Below, piece by piece: positions 8,651-16,960 of a stretch of DNA of 37,078 bases (position 1 is the stretch's first letter; each line of letters starts with the position of its first letter). The stretch is from contig CAMAVH010000013.1 of assembly GCA_945861615.1 (NCBI GenBank), positions 1 to 37,078 of the forward strand, in the 5' to 3' direction. Source of the DNA: Rhizobium sp. Q54. Lineage in GTDB: Bacteria; Pseudomonadota; Alphaproteobacteria; SMXQ01. Both the position numbers and the translations under genes were made by a program. Under the pieces are notes generated by a model, which was given only the letters and a program-made list of their open reading frames with translations, was not told the DNA's origin and ran no database searches.

Positions 8651-9945
8651 CCCGCCGTTTGCATATCCTCCTGGTCGAAGACGACGGCATACTCGGCGGC
8701 GCCGTGGTTCAGCGCTTCGAACTTGAAGGCATGGCGACCGTCTGGGCGAAGTCTTGCGCCGAAGCGGCCCGCGCCCTCGCCGGCGGAAAATTCGACTTCG
8801 TACTCGCCGACATTCGCCTTCCCGATGGCTCCGGAGAAACGCTGTTCCGCCAAGCTCTGCCGCATCTCGGCGAAACGCCCATCGTCTTCGTCACCGCCTT
8901 CGGCGAGATCGAACAGGCGATACGGCTCATGCGTGCCGGCGCCGACGATTACCTGACTAAGCCGTTCGACATCGACGCGTTGGTCAAATATATCGGCCAG
9001 CGCATCGTCGGACGCGACGCCGCCGGCATTGCCGTCGTCGAGGAATTTGGCAGCTCGCCCGCCGCGGCCGCTTTCACCGAAAACTTGAAACGCGCGGCAG
9101 CCAGCGATTTGCCGATTTTGCTAACGGGGGAGACGGGGAGTGGCAAGGAGGTCGCCGCCCGCGCGCTGCACAGGCTATCGCCGCGCGGCGGCCGGGCGTT
9201 CGTCAGCGTCGACTGCGGCGCTTTGGCTCCAGACCAGATGAACGTGCGGCTATTCGGTCGCGCCGGCATCCAATTGTCCAGCGGCGAAACGGCCGGGCTG
9301 CTGGCGGACTGCGGCGATGGAACCTTGTTCCTCGACGAGGTCAGCGCGCTGTCGCCGATCGTGCAGGCCGCCTTGCTCGGCGTGCTGGAAAACGGCGCCT
9401 TCAGGCCGGTGGGCGGCATGCAGGACAAACAGTTTTGCGGCCGTGTCGTCGCCGCCACCAATGCCGATCTGCGCGAGCGCATCGCCGGACGGGCCTTTCG
9501 CGAAGACCTCTATTACCGCCTCGCTGTCATCGATCTTGCCATCCCGCCGCTCCGCGATCGGCTGGGCGACATCCCGGCGCTATCGGGCGATTTTCTGGCG
9601 GCAGCGCAGGAACGGCACGGGCGGCAAGGCCTCGGCCTTTCCGATGCCGCATCGGCCGCCCTGTTGCGCCACGATTGGCCCGGCAATCTGCGCGAATTGC
9701 GCAACCGGATCGAGCGCGCCGTCGTGCTCGCCGACGCCCCCGAGATCTCGGCCGACGACCTGTTTCCCGAACGCCGGCTGAACGAGCCGGCGCCGCAGGA
9801 CCTGAAGCAGGCGCGGCTCGACGCTGAACGGCGCGAGATCGAGTTCGCGCTTGCAGAATCGCACGGTAAAATCGGCGAAGCTGCCAAGAAGCTCGGCGTC
9901 TCCCGCACCACCCTATGGAAAAAGCTCAAGAAGCCCGAATCTTGA
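8647..9945 (+). CDS. NtrC-family response regulator lacking the GAFTGA loop
   Basis: This 432-residue regulator has three parts. The receiver domain (5-118) has Asp11/Asp12, phospho-acceptor Asp55, Thr83 and Lys105. The AAA+ domain (about 135-370) has Walker A 'GETGSGK' (161-167) and Walker B 'GTLFLDEV'. A Fis-type helix-turn-helix closes the protein ('KIGEAAKKLGVSRTTLWKKL'). The sigma54-contacting loop that should read GAFTGA after 'LFG' is replaced by 'RAGIQLSSGETAG' (205-217). NtrC relatives without GAFTGA, such as Rhodobacter capsulatus NtrC, work with the housekeeping sigma factor instead. The ATG overlaps the stop of the kinase gene (ATGA), so they are translationally coupled. The likely target is the divergent TctAB promoter. 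Confidence 0.92.
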   Translation: MTRRLHILLVEDDGILGGAVVQRFELEGMATVWAKSCAEAARALAGGKFDFVLADIRLPDGSGETLFRQALPHLGETPIVFVTAFGEIEQAIRLMRAGADDYLTKPFDIDALVKYIGQRIVGRDAAGIAVVEEFGSSPAAAAFTENLKRAAASDLPILLTGETGSGKEVAARALHRLSPRGGRAFVSVDCGALAPDQMNVRLFGRAGIQLSSGETAGLLADCGDGTLFLDEVSALSPIVQAALLGVLENGAFRPVGGMQDKQFCGRVVAATNADLRERIAGRAFREDLYYRLAVIDLAIPPLRDRLGDIPALSGDFLAAAQERHGRQGLGLSDAASAALLRHDWPGNLRELRNRIERAVVLADAPEISADDLFPERRLNEPAPQDLKQARLDAERREIEFALAESHGKIGEAAKKLGVSRTTLWKKLKKPES

Positions 9946-10023
9946 CGGCCAGATTGATTCGAAAGCGTCGCCAGACGCAGCGCCAGAGGCTAGACTGCGA
10001 CGCCGTCGCTTGAGGAGATTCGC

Positions 10024-10383
10024 ATGAGTGCCCGCATCGCCGCTTATCGGGGGATAAGCATTGTCGCCGCCGTTTGCCTCGCCTTGCTTGCGGCCTGTTC
10101 GTCCTCGTCCGAGGAGGCAAGCAACAGCGTCCCCACCGACGCCCTGTTCGATTGTGGCGGCAGCCGCGTCGAGACCAATTTCATGCATCGCCGCATGGCC
10201 ATGATTTTCGATGGCAAGGCCTACGCTTTAGCGCAAGCGGAGTCGGGCTCCGGCGCGCGCTATATCGGCAGCGACGGCGCGCGCAAGATCGAGTTCTGGA
10301 ATAAGGGCGACGAGGCGACGTTGACCTTCGGCGAAAAGACCTACCCGACCTGCCGCCAGACCGAAGCGGTCGCCAAGCCTTAA
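10024..10383 (+). CDS. MliC-like lipoprotein (lysozyme inhibitor family)
   Basis: The 119-residue precursor has a lipoprotein signal: a basic start, a hydrophobic core and the lipobox LAAC ending at Cys25. The mature part matches the MliC/PliC fold, small periplasmic or outer-membrane lipoproteins that inhibit c-type lysozyme. It has two cysteines that could pair (Cys44 and Cys110), the 'SGSGARY' block at 74-80 and 'FWNKGDEATL' at 91-100. GAGGAG stands just before ATG 10024. The TAA stop overlaps the stop of the convergent sulfatase gene. Lysozyme inhibition is a family inference; other MliC-domain proteins have no known activity. Confidence 0.8.
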   Translation: MSARIAAYRGISIVAAVCLALLAACSSSSEEASNSVPTDALFDCGGSRVETNFMHRRMAMIFDGKAYALAQAESGSGARYIGSDGARKIEFWNKGDEATLTFGEKTYPTCRQTEAVAKP

Positions 10384-11978
10384 GGACCGTGATGGGTCGC
10401 CAGCGGGCTGGCGTCCGCCAGGGCCATCATCTTGCGCGCCAGGCGCTCCATCATCTCGTCGCGCAAGTCGCGGGCGGGCGGCGCATCCCATAGATTGACC
10501 AACTCGTCGGGATCGTTCGCCAGATCGTAGAGCTCGCCCTCGGCCATGCCTTCGTAGATCGTTAAGCGATGCTCGCGCGTAATCAGGCTGCGGGCGCGGA
10601 AATTGTTCGCCATGCCCATATAGCCGCGCCGCTGATGCTCCTCGATCAGCATACCGTCATGCACCTCGCTCTTGTCCGCCGTCGCCGGCAACAGGTTCGC
10701 GCCCTGGATGCCATTGTGTGCGGCGATGCCGGCACGCGAGAGCACGGTCTGCGAAATATCGATGGTGCCGCTGAGAGCATCGGAGGCTGCCTGCTGCTTT
10801 TGCGTCGGGTCCGACCAGATGAAGGGCACGCGCACCAGGCTCTGATAATGCAGCGCGCCTTTCAGCATCAGCTGATGATCGCCCATGAAGTCGCCATGGT
10901 CGGCGGTGAACATGACGACCGTATTGTCCGATTGTCCCGTGCGCTGCAGCGCGGCGAGCACGCGGCCGACGGCATCGTCGATCATCGAGATCATGCCGTA
11001 GGTCAGCGCGGTCGCTTCCTTGGCTTCGCGTTCGGTCACGGCGATGACGCGCTGTCCGTTGCGGTTGGCCTTGCCGTCCTTGCGTTCTTTCAAGATGTGC
11101 GCAAGCGGGGCCGGCAGCTTGCCGTCCGGCAGGTTGAACGAGCGCGGCAGTTCGATGTCGTCCGGATCGTACATGTCCCAATAACGGCCGGGCGGCGTGA
11201 AAGGATGGTGCGGATCGGGAAAGGCGCATTGCAGGAAGAACGGCTCATCGCCGCCCTTGGCCGCCCGCTCTTCCAGATAGGCTTCGCTGCGTTCGGCGAT
11301 ATAAGCCGTGGGGTAAAGTTCGGCAGGAACCGCCGTGCGCCAAGCCTGCGGCGCGACATAGGCGTTGCCAGGCAGCTGATTGTCCGGCCCGCGCAGCGAT
11401 TTCCAATCGGGCCGCCGCTCGGCCAGCCAGCGGCTGTAATGGCCGACCACTTTGTCGCCGTGATTGACGCAGAGTTCGACATGCTGAAAGCCGTAATAAG
11501 GCAGATCGAGCTCGTGCGACGGATCGGCCCAGTTCGGCGCCAGCTCTTGGTCGTAGCGCCCGTCGCTCGGCCAACTTTTGTCGGCCTCGCGTAACTCCGC
11601 CGGCGCCGGTGTCAGGTCCGGATCGGTCTCTGGCATGCCGATCGTCGGCGCCGCCGGCGACATGCTTTGCAGATGGGATTTTCCGATCAGCGCCGTGCGA
11701 TAGCCCGCCGCCGCCAACAGATCGACGAAGGTCGTCGCGCTGAGCGCCAGGGGCGTGCCGTTCTGCCGCGCGCCATGCAGTGACGGCATGCGGCCCGTCA
11801 TCAGGGTGGCGCGGTTGGGCATGCAGATCGGCGTCGCCACGTAGAATCGGTCGAAGCGTGTGCCGCGCCTCGCCAGGCCGTCGATATGCGGCGTCCGGAC
11901 GACGCGATTGCCGTAACAGCCGAGATGATCGGCCCGATGCTGATCGGTGATGAACAGGATGAAATTCGGACGGGCCAC
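10380..11978 (-). CDS. type I sulfatase (formylglycine-dependent)
   Basis: The 532-residue protein has the sulfatase signature at Cys52: 'ICMPNRATLMTGR' (C-x-P-x-R), where the Cys is converted to formylglycine by a maturase not found here. Metal ligands Asp11/Gln12 sit in 'ITDQHRADHLG', and the second metal block is 'FTADHGDFMGDH'. There is no signal peptide, so it should act in the cytoplasm, as choline-sulfatase-like enzymes do. The start is a GTG at 11978 preceded by AGAGGA. The gene begins 11 bp after the BUG receptor stop, so the two form an operon. That suggests the receptor binds a sulfated or related organic anion that this enzyme then desulfates. A phosphonate-ester hydrolase of the same superfamily is an alternative. 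Confidence 0.9.
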   Translation of the reverse strand: MARPNFILFITDQHRADHLGCYGNRVVRTPHIDGLARRGTRFDRFYVATPICMPNRATLMTGRMPSLHGARQNGTPLALSATTFVDLLAAAGYRTALIGKSHLQSMSPAAPTIGMPETDPDLTPAPAELREADKSWPSDGRYDQELAPNWADPSHELDLPYYGFQHVELCVNHGDKVVGHYSRWLAERRPDWKSLRGPDNQLPGNAYVAPQAWRTAVPAELYPTAYIAERSEAYLEERAAKGGDEPFFLQCAFPDPHHPFTPPGRYWDMYDPDDIELPRSFNLPDGKLPAPLAHILKERKDGKANRNGQRVIAVTEREAKEATALTYGMISMIDDAVGRVLAALQRTGQSDNTVVMFTADHGDFMGDHQLMLKGALHYQSLVRVPFIWSDPTQKQQAASDALSGTIDISQTVLSRAGIAAHNGIQGANLLPATADKSEVHDGMLIEEHQRRGYMGMANNFRARSLITREHRLTIYEGMAEGELYDLANDPDELVNLWDAPPARDLRDEMMERLARKMMALADASPLATHHGP

Positions 11979-11989
11979 GACGAATCCTC

Positions 11990-13036
11990 TTAACGCGCAC
12001 CTACCGCCAAAGCCGCCTTAGCGGCCGCCTTGGCTTTGGCCAGTATGTCGGCCGGCAGATCCATCATGCCGACGACGAGGGCTTGGAGCTTTTCGCCCGA
12101 CATGGCGTCCACCTCGACATTGCGCTTTTTTGTGTCGGCGACGAATTCGGGATCCTTGATCATTGCGTCAAATGCCGCGCGCAATGCCTTGATGCGCTCG
12201 GGCGCGACGCCGGGCGGCGCGGCGACGGCACGGCCAATGGCCGAATCGGCGACGAAGAAGTTGAGAATTTTACGCTCTTCGTCGGTCCGGGCAAGTTCCA
12301 CCGAGGCCGGCACGTCCGGGACGGAGGGATGACGCTCCGGCGAATATTGCACCAGTATCTTGATCTTGCCGTCCTTCAACCAGGGGGCCAGCTCGCTCTG
12401 CAGCAGCGACAGCGGTGCGACGCCGGCCTGCACCTCGCCCGATTCGACGGCGAGGCGCACCTTGGCGCCCGAGCCATAGCCGTTGATGATGTTGAACTTG
12501 GTGCCGGCGATCAGATTGAGGATGCGCGGATTGGTCGTCTGCGTGCTTGTCGGCGTGTCGGCGCCTGAGAGCAATTCCTTGGTCTTGAGATCATCGAGGG
12601 TCTGCACCGCCGCCGTGTGCCAGACATAATGAGCGGGCGTGTTGGAATTGACGCGGCCGATCCAGGCGAACTTGACCGATTCGAAGATCGCGGCGGGATT
12701 GCCGAGGGCTTCTTCCGTCGGCGCGTTCTGCGGCACCGTCCCGATATTCAAGCCGTCCTTCGGCGCCGCCGCATAGAGCCATTGGCTCATGACGAAACCG
12801 CTGGCCCCCGGCTTGTTCTGGGCGATGACATTGGGCTGGCCGGGGAGATGCTTGCCGATGAAACGCGCGACCAGCCGGCCATAAAGATCATAGCCGCCGC
12901 CGGGGCCCGAGCCGATGAAGACATTGAGGGTTTTGCCCTTGAAGGCGCTTTCGACGTCTTGCGCCAAGGCGCTGTTGGGCAAGCTGACGACAGCGGCGAT
13001 AAACGCCGCGACGGCGGCGATGGAACGTCCGGACAT
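11990..13036 (-). CDS. BUG/TctC-family periplasmic solute receptor
   Basis: The 348-residue precursor has a Sec signal peptide (MSGRSIAAVAAFIAAVVSLP...ALAQ, cleavage near 25). The mature part has the family blocks 'VFIGSGPGGGYDLYGRLVARFIGKHLPG' and 'VIAQNKPGASG'. BUG/TctC proteins bind carboxylates in the periplasm and hand them to TctAB permeases. ATG 13036 is preferred to an in-frame start 11 codons upstream because GGGAGA stands 8 nt before it and the signal peptide then starts correctly. It shares an operon with the sulfatase downstream. The lysR gene lies 108 bp upstream on the same strand. It may serve the TctAB fusion 6 kb away or another permease elsewhere. Confidence 0.9.
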   Translation of the reverse strand: MSGRSIAAVAAFIAAVVSLPNSALAQDVESAFKGKTLNVFIGSGPGGGYDLYGRLVARFIGKHLPGQPNVIAQNKPGASGFVMSQWLYAAAPKDGLNIGTVPQNAPTEEALGNPAAIFESVKFAWIGRVNSNTPAHYVWHTAAVQTLDDLKTKELLSGADTPTSTQTTNPRILNLIAGTKFNIINGYGSGAKVRLAVESGEVQAGVAPLSLLQSELAPWLKDGKIKILVQYSPERHPSVPDVPASVELARTDEERKILNFFVADSAIGRAVAAPPGVAPERIKALRAAFDAMIKDPEFVADTKKRNVEVDAMSGEKLQALVVGMMDLPADILAKAKAAAKAALAVGAR

Positions 13037-13144
13037 GGCAGTCTCCCAGATGAGCGGTTGGCTCCGCATTCCTCCGCACTCTGCGAGGCCGCGACCTACC
13101 CGTAAAGTGAAAGCGGCGACCTTTCCATAACCAGACGGTTATGC

Positions 13145-14077
13145 CTAACGCGACGGCATGGCCTCGCCGCGCCGTAGCGCGCCGGCAACGGCGCGGATGC
13201 GTTTGATCATCTCCTCCGCCGCGGGCGTAAAATCGACATCCTTACGGCGGATGATCCCGATCGGCCGCTTGTTGCGCGTCAGCTTGGCCTTCAACTCGAC
13301 GAGCAGGCCGTTTTGCAATTCGTAATACACGCGGTTGCGCGATACGAAGCCCAGGCGGTCGCTTTCCAGAATCATGCCGCGCATGACTTCGAGCGATGTG
13401 GTGACGACGGGGTGTGCCGGCGACGCTAGTCCGCCTTCGCGGAAGGACAGTTCGAACAGGCGTCGCACCGGCGAATCGACGGGCGGCACGATCCAAGTCT
13501 GCCGCGCCAGCTCGCGCAAAGAGAGATTGGCGCGCTTGGCCAAGGGATGATCGCGCCGCGCGACGGCAATCACCGGATCGTCGAACAGCCGATCTTGCAC
13601 GACATCCGGCGACAGCGGCGTCTCGCGCAGCGCCCCGACGATGAAGTCGAGGCGCCCGTCCCGCAAGGGCTCGATCAGGCTTTCGAATTCGCCGTCGAAC
13701 ACGGCGACGTCGTCGAGCGGACGCGAGGCCGTGAACGCCACGAGGGCGCGCGGCAACAGGACCGAGCGCGCGAAGGCCAGCGCGCCGATGGCGATCTTGC
13801 CTTGGGCGATGCCGCGAAGCTCGCGCAACTCCTCTTGCGCCTGGTCCAATTCGTTCAGGGCCAGGCGTGCGCGGCGAATCATCGCCAGGCCAGCCGGCGT
13901 CGGCGTCACGCCGGAGCGGGCGCGGATGAACAGCTCGGCATCGCAGTCGCGTTCGAGCTGGCGAATGGCCTTGGTGACCGCTGGCGCCGTGATGTTGAGC
14001 TTGCGCGCCGCGGCGGCGATGCTGCCGTTGTCGGCGACGACCAAGAGCGCCTGCAATCTGAAGAAATTTGGTCTCAT
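13145..14077 (-). CDS. LysR-family transcriptional regulator
   Basis: This 310-residue protein has the LysR winged helix-turn-helix at 1-60 ('FRLQALLVVADNGSIAAAARKLNITAPAVTKAIRQLE') and a periplasmic-binding-like effector domain from about 90. ATG 14077 is preferred to a GTG seven codons upstream because a GAGG-type site precedes it and the family N-terminus begins there. It is on the same strand as the BUG receptor and sulfatase genes, directly upstream. It is the natural regulator of that pair, probably responding to the transported anion. It also diverges from the small XRE gene. Confidence 0.92.
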   Translation of the reverse strand: MRPNFFRLQALLVVADNGSIAAAARKLNITAPAVTKAIRQLERDCDAELFIRARSGVTPTPAGLAMIRRARLALNELDQAQEELRELRGIAQGKIAIGALAFARSVLLPRALVAFTASRPLDDVAVFDGEFESLIEPLRDGRLDFIVGALRETPLSPDVVQDRLFDDPVIAVARRDHPLAKRANLSLRELARQTWIVPPVDSPVRRLFELSFREGGLASPAHPVVTTSLEVMRGMILESDRLGFVSRNRVYYELQNGLLVELKAKLTRNKRPIGIIRRKDVDFTPAAEEMIKRIRAVAGALRRGEAMPSR

Positions 14078-14240
14078 CTTCGCCCCGCCCTCTTCCACCG
14101 GTCCGCCGCTTGGCCGGCAGACCTCACGATATAAGAAAACCGCCGCCCCGGCTGCCGCTGCCCATGCGTTTTACCCGGGCCAAGGCGGCAAACCGGAGAC
14201 CCATAGCATCAGGCATGCTTGCAAGATATTCACGTCATAG

Positions 14241-14280
14241 TTAAAGTATTTACCATCACTTATAACGGTAATACCTTTAA
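14241..14280. promoter_or_regulatory. imperfect palindrome upstream of the XRE gene, probable operator
   Basis: Arms 14241-14254 (TTAAAGTATTTACC) and 14267-14280 (GGTAATACCTTTAA) are inverted copies matching at 11 of 14 positions. The 12-nt spacer contains TATAAC, a possible -10 element. The AT-rich patch ends 26 bp before the XRE start codon, a usual place for autoregulatory binding of a small helix-turn-helix protein. Confidence 0.45.
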
Positions 14281-14306
14281 CTCTCTCCTTAGCCTGCGAG
14301 TTTGCC

Positions 14307-14579
14307 ATGATCACCGCTGCCCAGATGCGCGCCGCTCGCGCCCTGTTGGATATCGACCAAAAGAAATTGGCCGAGTTGGCCGGCGTGTCCTGGCCGACGA
14401 TCCAGCGCATGGAGGCAAGCGACGGCAATGTGCGCGGCGTCGTCGACACCCTGACCAAGGTCGTCGAGGCGCTCAACCGCGCCGGAATCGAATTGATCGG
14501 CGACGAGGCCGTCAGCGGTGGCGGCGGACGCGGCGTGCGTTTCGTGCGCCCGAAGCCGCCGGCGCGGCGGAAAGTCTAG
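14307..14579 (+). CDS. small XRE-type helix-turn-helix regulator
   Basis: The protein has 90 residues, most of them one helix-turn-helix domain ('QMRAARALLDIDQKKLAELAGVS' then 'PTIQRME'), with a short Gly/Arg-rich tail ('GGGGRGVRFVRPKPPARR'). The SulP gene follows 75 bp downstream on the same strand. Such small XRE genes often stand directly before SulP transporters in alphaproteobacteria, so control of that transporter and of itself is likely. No toxin-like gene is beside it, so an antitoxin role is not favoured. Confidence 0.8.
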   Translation: MITAAQMRAARALLDIDQKKLAELAGVSWPTIQRMEASDGNVRGVVDTLTKVVEALNRAGIELIGDEAVSGGGGRGVRFVRPKPPARRKV

Positions 14580-14654
14580 GAGCTTTCATTGCGATGGTGC
14601 TCGCCCTTTCCGGGCGGGCCATCCGCCGATGAAACAGGCAAAGGCAGGATCATC

Positions 14655-16346
14655 ATGAGCATGCGGCCGAGCGAACCGAGTTTCATCGCGCTTTACACCC
14701 CGAAGCTCGTCACCGTGCTGCGCGAGGGTTACGGCCTTGCCGGCCTGCGTGCCGACATCGTCGCCGGCCTCACCGTCGCCATCGTCGCCCTGCCGCTCTC
14801 CATGGCGATCGCCATCGCGTCGGGCGTATCGCCCGACCGCGGGCTCTACACCGCCATCGTCGGCGGCTTTCTCGTCTCGCTGCTCGGCGGCAGTCGTTTT
14901 CAGGTCGGCGGCCCTGCCGGCGCCTTCATCGTGCTGGTTGCCGCCACGGTGCAACAGCACGGCATCGACGGGTTGCTGCTCGCCACGCTGATCTCCGGCC
15001 TCGTTCTCGTCATCGGCGGCTTTCTGCGGCTCGGCGATTTCATCAAATACATCCCCTTTCCCGTTACCGTCGGCTTCACCGCCGGCATCGCCGCCATCAT
15101 CTTCGCCAGCCAGATGAAGGAAGCCCTGGGCCTGACCTTGGCCGGCGACGAGCCGGGGCCTTTCCTGCCCAAGCTGCTGGCTCTGGAAGCGGCCCTGCCG
15201 ACGGTCAATCTCGCCGCCGTCATGATCGCAGGCCTGACCATCGGCCTCATTCTCATCGTGCGCGCCGTCAATCAGCGCTGGCCGGCGCTGCTCATCGCCA
15301 TTGCCGCCGCCAGCCTGGCCGCCGCCCTGTTCGATCTGCCGGTGGCGACTATCGCCAGCCGCTTCGGCGGCATTCCGCACGCCCTGCCGTTGCCGCGCCT
15401 GCCGGCAATGGACATGCCCTTATTTCTCGCCGTGCTGCCCAACGCACTGGCCTTCGCATTGCTCGGCAGCATCGAAAGCCTGCTGTCCGCCGTCGTCGCC
15501 GACAGCATGACCGGCCGGCGTCACCGCTCCAATTGCGAACTGGTGGCGCAAGGCGTCGCCAATATCGGTACCTCGCTCTTCGGCGGCATTTGCGTGACAG
15601 GTACCATCGCGCGCACCGCGACGAACGTACGCGCCGGCGCGCGCGGCCCGGTCGCCGGCATGATGCACGCGCTGTTCCTGCTGCTGTTTATGCTGCTGGC
15701 GGCGCCGCTCGCCGGCTACATCCCGCTCGCCGCGCTTGCCGGCTTGTTGATGGTCGTCGCCTGGAACATGATCGAGAGGCATCAGATCATGATGCTGCTG
15801 CGCACATCGCGCGGCGAGGCGCTGGTGCTGGTCGTAACCCTGACATTGACCGTGTTCCGCGATCTGATCGAGGGCATCGTCGCCGGCTTCGCCCTCAGCG
15901 CCCTGCTCTTCATCCACCGCATGGCTCAATCGGTGGCCGTCGAGACCGGCATGCCGGTCGCCACGGCCGACCGTGCCGACGACGCGGGCGGCGAACGCAA
16001 GCCGTACGATTCGGGCATCGCAACCGACCGCGACATCGTCGTCTATCGGATTTCTGGCGCGTTTTTCTTCGGCGCGGCGGCGTCGGTCGGCGCGGCGCTG
16101 GAGGACATCGGCGTCTCGCCGAAAGCTTACGTGATCGACTTCGCCGCCGTCAGTGTGATCGATTCGACGGCAGCCAGCGCCATCGGCGCCTTCGTCCGCA
16201 AAGCGCAGGGGCAGAACGCCAAGGTCTTCATCTCGAGCGCGCGGCCGGCCGTAGAGCGCATCCTCGCGGGGCACGACATCCATCCGCCGAGCACCGTCTT
16301 CGCGCCGACGCTGGATGCCGCTTTAGCCGCGGCGCGCAGCGGCTAA
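14655..16346 (+). CDS. SulP/SLC26 family anion transporter with STAS domain
   Basis: The 563-residue protein has the SulP membrane domain, with 'LRADIVAGLTVAIVALPLSMAIAIASG' near the N-terminus and 'GGSRFQVGGPAGAFIVLVA'. A cytoplasmic STAS domain covers about 450-560, with 'VIDFAAVSVIDSTAASAIGAF'. SulP proteins move sulfate, bicarbonate or other anions across the inner membrane; the ion cannot be told here. ATG 14655 is chosen because GCAGGA precedes it and the upstream in-frame extension is not conserved-looking. The XRE gene precedes it. The nearby sulfatase makes sulfate an attractive but unproven substrate. Confidence 0.92.
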   Translation: MSMRPSEPSFIALYTPKLVTVLREGYGLAGLRADIVAGLTVAIVALPLSMAIAIASGVSPDRGLYTAIVGGFLVSLLGGSRFQVGGPAGAFIVLVAATVQQHGIDGLLLATLISGLVLVIGGFLRLGDFIKYIPFPVTVGFTAGIAAIIFASQMKEALGLTLAGDEPGPFLPKLLALEAALPTVNLAAVMIAGLTIGLILIVRAVNQRWPALLIAIAAASLAAALFDLPVATIASRFGGIPHALPLPRLPAMDMPLFLAVLPNALAFALLGSIESLLSAVVADSMTGRRHRSNCELVAQGVANIGTSLFGGICVTGTIARTATNVRAGARGPVAGMMHALFLLLFMLLAAPLAGYIPLAALAGLLMVVAWNMIERHQIMMLLRTSRGEALVLVVTLTLTVFRDLIEGIVAGFALSALLFIHRMAQSVAVETGMPVATADRADDAGGERKPYDSGIATDRDIVVYRISGAFFFGAAASVGAALEDIGVSPKAYVIDFAAVSVIDSTAASAIGAFVRKAQGQNAKVFISSARPAVERILAGHDIHPPSTVFAPTLDAALAAARSG

Positions 16347-16352
16347 ACGCCG

Positions 16353-16769
16353 TTACGACGGGTCGGCCGTCGGCGATTCGCCCTTGGCGAAGCGCTTCTG
16401 CTTCACGCCGCGGATGTCTTTGCGCGTAGCGTGATCGATGATCATCACATTCTCCTGCGAGCCCGAACGGGCCGCCATCATGATCATCGGGCCGGAGCCG
16501 CTATTCTCCAATTTGTAGAACGAGCCGCCGGTGATCAGCGCCGCCATGCCGACGCCGAGCACGGCCTTGCCGCCATCGGGGAAATGCATCGTGCATTCGC
16601 CGTCGAGGCAGATGAAGGTCTGGTCCTCGTTGTGGCAATGCATCTCGTCATGATCGCCGGGATCGGGATAATAATGCACCCAGCTGTGCAGCTTGCGGGT
16701 GTTCATCACCACCGTGCGCTTCTTGGTTTTCAGCGCGATTTCGATGGGATTGATGATTTCGATCGCCAT
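16353..16769 (-). CDS. cupin-domain protein
   Basis: The 138-residue protein is a single cupin barrel. Motif 1 contains 'DEMHCHNEDQTFICLDG' with the two His and the Glu/Gln side chains expected to hold a metal. Motif 2 lies in 'GVGMAALITGGSFYKLENSG'. ATG 16769 is supported by GGGAGA upstream; the longer open frame above it is Arg/Cys-rich and not coding. No substrate can be assigned. It is convergent with the SulP gene (6 bp apart) and divergent from the VIT1 gene. Confidence 0.85.
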   Translation of the reverse strand: MAIEIINPIEIALKTKKRTVVMNTRKLHSWVHYYPDPGDHDEMHCHNEDQTFICLDGECTMHFPDGGKAVLGVGMAALITGGSFYKLENSGSGPMIMMAARSGSQENVMIIDHATRKDIRGVKQKRFAKGESPTADPS

Positions 16770-16960
16770 GACGTTCTCCCTGGGCGGCTTCTTCGTTCTT
16801 GGCCAAATCCTCTGCCTACAGCCTCTTGCTGTCAACCGGATGCGCATCGTTCGCAAGGCGAACGCGAGGCGCTTGCACCTTGATAAATTGAGCTTTTTCG
16901 GAACCGGTGCTAGAGCATGAGGCGGCATGACCGATGCCCGGCAGAGCGCAAGGCGACGAC

